Assembly: GCA_040902855.1 (NCBI GenBank)
Contig: JBBDWN010000142.1
Location: 1 to 14,604, forward strand
Length of the DNA: 14,604 bases
Source: DATHWB01 sp040902855
Lineage (GTDB): Bacteria; Actinomycetota; Acidimicrobiia; Spongiisociales; ZC4RG35
Direction of reading: 5' to 3'
The translations under genes were made by a program, and so were the position numbers. Below, in pieces: positions 13,076 to 14,604 of the stretch (positions are counted from its first letter, which is position 1; the number at the start of each line of letters is the position of its first letter). The notes beneath the pieces were generated by a model. It saw only the letters and a program-made list of their open reading frames with translations. It had not been told where the DNA came from and searched no databases.

Positions 13076-13810
13076 CGTCTCCTCCTTGACCCAGGTCCCA
13101 ACGTCGGGCTTGAACGACGAGCGGACGTGGATCGGAATGTTGAACCGCCGACCGAATTCGACCGAGCGGCTCATGAGTACGCCGGCGCCTGCCGCCGACA
13201 ATTCCAGCATCTCTTCGAACGAAATCTCTGCGAGTTTCTTCGCATCGGGCACAACCCGCGGATCGGCGGTGAACACGCCGTCCACGTCCGTGTAGATCTC
13301 GCACACGTCTGCCCCGAGCGAGGCCGCGAGAGCGACGGCAGTGGCATCGGATCCGCCCCGTCCGAGTGTGGTCACTTCTTTCGAGAGGGGATCGACCCCC
13401 TGAAACCCGGCGACGATGACCACTTTGCCCTCGTCGATCGCTTCTCGGACCCTGCCCCCGGTGATGCCGGTGATCTTGGCGGATCCGTGTTCGGAGTCGG
13501 TCAGGATTCCGGCCTGACTGCCCGTGAAACTCACGGCCTCGACTCCGCGGGATTGGATGGCCATCGCCGTGAGCGCCATCGAGATGCGCTCACCGGCCGT
13601 GAGAAGCATGTCGAGTTCCCTGGCAGGCGGCAGCGGGCTCACGGCGGCGGCGAGCTCGAGGAGTTCGTCGGTGGTCTTGCCCATCGCCGAGACGACGACG
13701 ACGACGTCATTGCCGTCCTTGCGCGTCGCCACGATGCGGTCGGCGACCGCCGAGATCCGTTCCGGGGTGGCGACTGAAGTGCCGCCGTATTTTTGGACGA
13801 TGAGGGCCAT
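12578..13810 (-). CDS. lysC: Aspartate kinase (alpha subunit, full length)
   Basis: The enzyme phosphorylates aspartate, the first committed step of the aspartate pathway. This 410-aa protein has KYGGTSVA at 7-14, the kinase segments TGSQAGILTD and TLGRGGSDATA, and YTDVDGVFTADPR, then two ACT domains at about 262-335 and 340-405 (VSLVGAGMKSHPGVAAKVF; STIRISCVV). Such ACT pairs bind lysine and/or threonine for feedback inhibition in Actinobacteria; which ligand applies here is an inference. No SD is visible before the ATG at 13810. An internal in-frame start for a beta subunit exists at residue 246. It leads the lysC-asd-PHP-murJ run and is divergent from a cyclophilin gene. Confidence 0.97.
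   Translation of the reverse strand: MALIVQKYGGTSVATPERISAVADRIVATRKDGNDVVVVVSAMGKTTDELLELAAAVSPLPPARELDMLLTAGERISMALTAMAIQSRGVEAVSFTGSQAGILTDSEHGSAKITGITGGRVREAIDEGKVVIVAGFQGVDPLSKEVTTLGRGGSDATAVALAASLGADVCEIYTDVDGVFTADPRVVPDAKKLAEISFEEMLELSAAGAGVLMSRSVEFGRRFNIPIHVRSSFKPDVGTWVKEETMEQAIISGVAHDTSEAKLTVRGVPDRPGVAARLFEPLAAAGVNIDMIVQNTSHDGTTDISLTVPKASLDTARAIANRVAIEVDAVGVEVDPDIAKVSLVGAGMKSHPGVAAKVFRTMADAGINIEMISTSTIRISCVVRASNVEEAVRLLHAEFDPPLIEPEVGA
13081..13087 (-). promoter_or_regulatory. Strong internal Shine-Dalgarno for the lysC beta subunit
   Basis: AAGGAGG on the minus strand, 5 nt before the ATG at 13075. It falls within codons for VKEE, just before the ACT domains. It is the best SD match seen in the window and decides the beta-subunit start. 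Confidence 0.8.
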
Positions 13811-13836
13811 GTGGGAGTCTGATCGGGGAAGAACGA

Positions 13837-13863
13837 AGGATACGCCGGCACGAAGAGTGTCAG
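13837..13863 (-). promoter_or_regulatory. Possible lysC operon promoter
   Basis: On the minus strand ctgaca (13858-13863, five of six -35 matches) precedes tatcct (13837-13842, TAnnnT type) by 15 bp, shorter than ideal. Transcription from it would give a leader of about 20 nt before the lysC ATG. The 75-bp divergent gap 13811-13885 must also serve the cyclophilin gene, for which a tagcct at 13872-13877, 8 nt before its ATG, is the only -10-like hexamer noted. Confidence 0.3.
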
Positions 13864-13885
13864 TTCACCGTTAGCCTCCCGCCCG

Positions 13886-14604
13886 ATGAGCGATCGACGT
13901 GAACGTCAGAAGCAGGCCCGAGCCGCCGCCAAGGAGGCCCAGCGCAAGGCAACCGCCCGTCGCGAGCTGCGCCGGAGGATCACCGTCGGGCTCGGACTGG
14001 GCGCCTCGGTGGCCGTGATGCTCCTTCTCCTCGGCACGTTCTCGTCCGATGAGGGCGACCTGCCAGAGGCCCTCGCCGCCTTCCGTGACCAGCCGACCGC
14101 CTGCGGCGGGTCGCTGCCGGATCCGGTGACCGAGATGCAGTTCGAATCCCCCGTTCGACAGGTGTTCGGGTCTGACCCGGTGGTTGCAACGCTGGAGACT
14201 TCGTGCGGGACGATCGTGATCGAACTCGCTGCCGAGGAGTTCCCGCAGACGGTGAGCAGCTTCGTGTTCCTCGCGCGCAACGGTTACTACGACGGGACCG
14301 CCTTCCACCGGATCGCGGTGGACTTCGTGGTTCAGGGCGGAGACCCGACAGCCACAGGCGCCGGCGGACCCGGCTACGCCATCCCCGACGAGTTCCCTGA
14401 CAAGGCATTCGTCTACGAAGAGGGCGTGGTGGCGATGGCCAATGGCGGTCGCGGCACGACCGGGAGCCAGTTCTTCATCGTCACCGGCGACGAGGCCGCA
14501 TTGCTCAACCCCACCTTCAACGTGTTGGGCAGGGTCGTGGAGGGATTCGACGTCCTCGAACGGATCAACCAGGTCGAGACCCGACAGCAGGCCGGCGGCC
14601 GGGA
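13886..14604 (+). CDS. Membrane-anchored cyclophilin-type peptidyl-prolyl cis-trans isomerase (3' end outside window)
   Basis: The frame is open from ATG 13886 to the window edge, giving at least 239 residues. Residues 1-31 are very basic and Arg/Ala-rich, 32-52 form one hydrophobic helix (ITVGLGLGASVAVMLLLLGTF), and the rest would lie outside the membrane (positive-inside rule). After a linker of about 45 residues the cyclophilin domain begins near LETSCGTIVIEL, with NGYYDGTAFHRI, DFVVQGGDPTATG, MANGGRGTTGSQFFIV and NVLGRVVEGFDVLERI. The conserved catalytic Arg of FHRI and the QGGD and QFFI segments are present. It probably assists folding of exported proteins. This anchored design is frequent in Actinobacteria. 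It is divergent from lysC, and no SD is visible before the ATG. Confidence 0.92.
   Translation, partial: MSDRRERQKQARAAAKEAQRKATARRELRRRITVGLGLGASVAVMLLLLGTFSSDEGDLPEALAAFRDQPTACGGSLPDPVTEMQFESPVRQVFGSDPVVATLETSCGTIVIELAAEEFPQTVSSFVFLARNGYYDGTAFHRIAVDFVVQGGDPTATGAGGPGYAIPDEFPDKAFVYEEGVVAMANGGRGTTGSQFFIVTGDEAALLNPTFNVLGRVVEGFDVLERINQVETRQQAGGR

Noticed and set aside
12582..13304. Upstream extension of the asd frame into lysC
   Set aside because: The extension is shadow sequence of lysC; the ATG at 12581 gives the canonical Rossmann N-terminus and has an SD.
13691..13712. gacgac trinucleotide run in lysC
   Set aside because: It simply encodes the DVVVVVS strand of the kinase domain on the minus strand; no sign of an independent repeat.

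Overview
The window looks like core chromosome of a high-GC actinobacterium, possibly from the Acidimicrobiia or a related environmental lineage. The reasons are the strong G/C third-position bias, GTG starts, many overlapping stop/start junctions, -10-like TAnnnT hexamers directly before SD-less starts, an aspartokinase with an internal beta-subunit start, and a candidate acyl-CoA carboxylase epsilon subunit. The neighbourhood dnaX - ybaB/ebfC - recR ... asd - lysC is also known from other Actinobacteria such as Mycobacterium. The lineage is an inference. I see no insertion sequences, phage genes, CRISPR, tRNA or rRNA.

Left part (1-5153, + strand). Two back-to-back perfect hairpins (2-55) precede dnaX (clamp loader gamma/tau), ybaB/ebfC and recR, a DNA replication and recombination block. 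Next come a DUF3524/GTDC1-type glycosyltransferase (relative of the tRNA-queuosine mannosyltransferase QTMAN), a HAD hydrolase overlapping it by 4 nt with an altered motif I (DWN), and an EVE-domain protein. Two of these three families are tied to modified nucleotides, and this is the most unusual part of the window.

Middle part (5201-9180). A candidate minus-strand terminator follows glpX (class II fructose-1,6-bisphosphatase), which is coupled by TGATG to an upstream thiolase. Diverging on the + strand are methylmalonyl-CoA epimerase, an overlapping 75-aa ORF that looks like an acyl-CoA carboxylase epsilon subunit, and a branched-chain aminotransferase. Together these suggest acyl-CoA, propionate and branched-chain amino acid metabolism beside gluconeogenesis.

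Right part (13810 down to 9167, - strand). lysC - asd - PHP phosphoesterase - murJ form a tightly packed likely operon, with 4-nt overlaps at two of the three junctions. It joins the first two steps of the aspartate pathway (leading to diaminopimelate, lysine, threonine and methionine) to the lipid II flippase. lysC has a strong internal Shine-Dalgarno and ATG for a separate beta subunit. Divergent from lysC is a membrane-anchored cyclophilin-type peptidyl-prolyl isomerase that runs off the right edge.

No gene-free stretch exceeds about 90 bp. The best candidates for new biology are the GTDC1-like glycosyltransferase/HAD/EVE group, the small epsilon-like ORF, and the hairpin pair whose 3' arm overlaps the putative dnaX -35. 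Most of the rest is conserved housekeeping.
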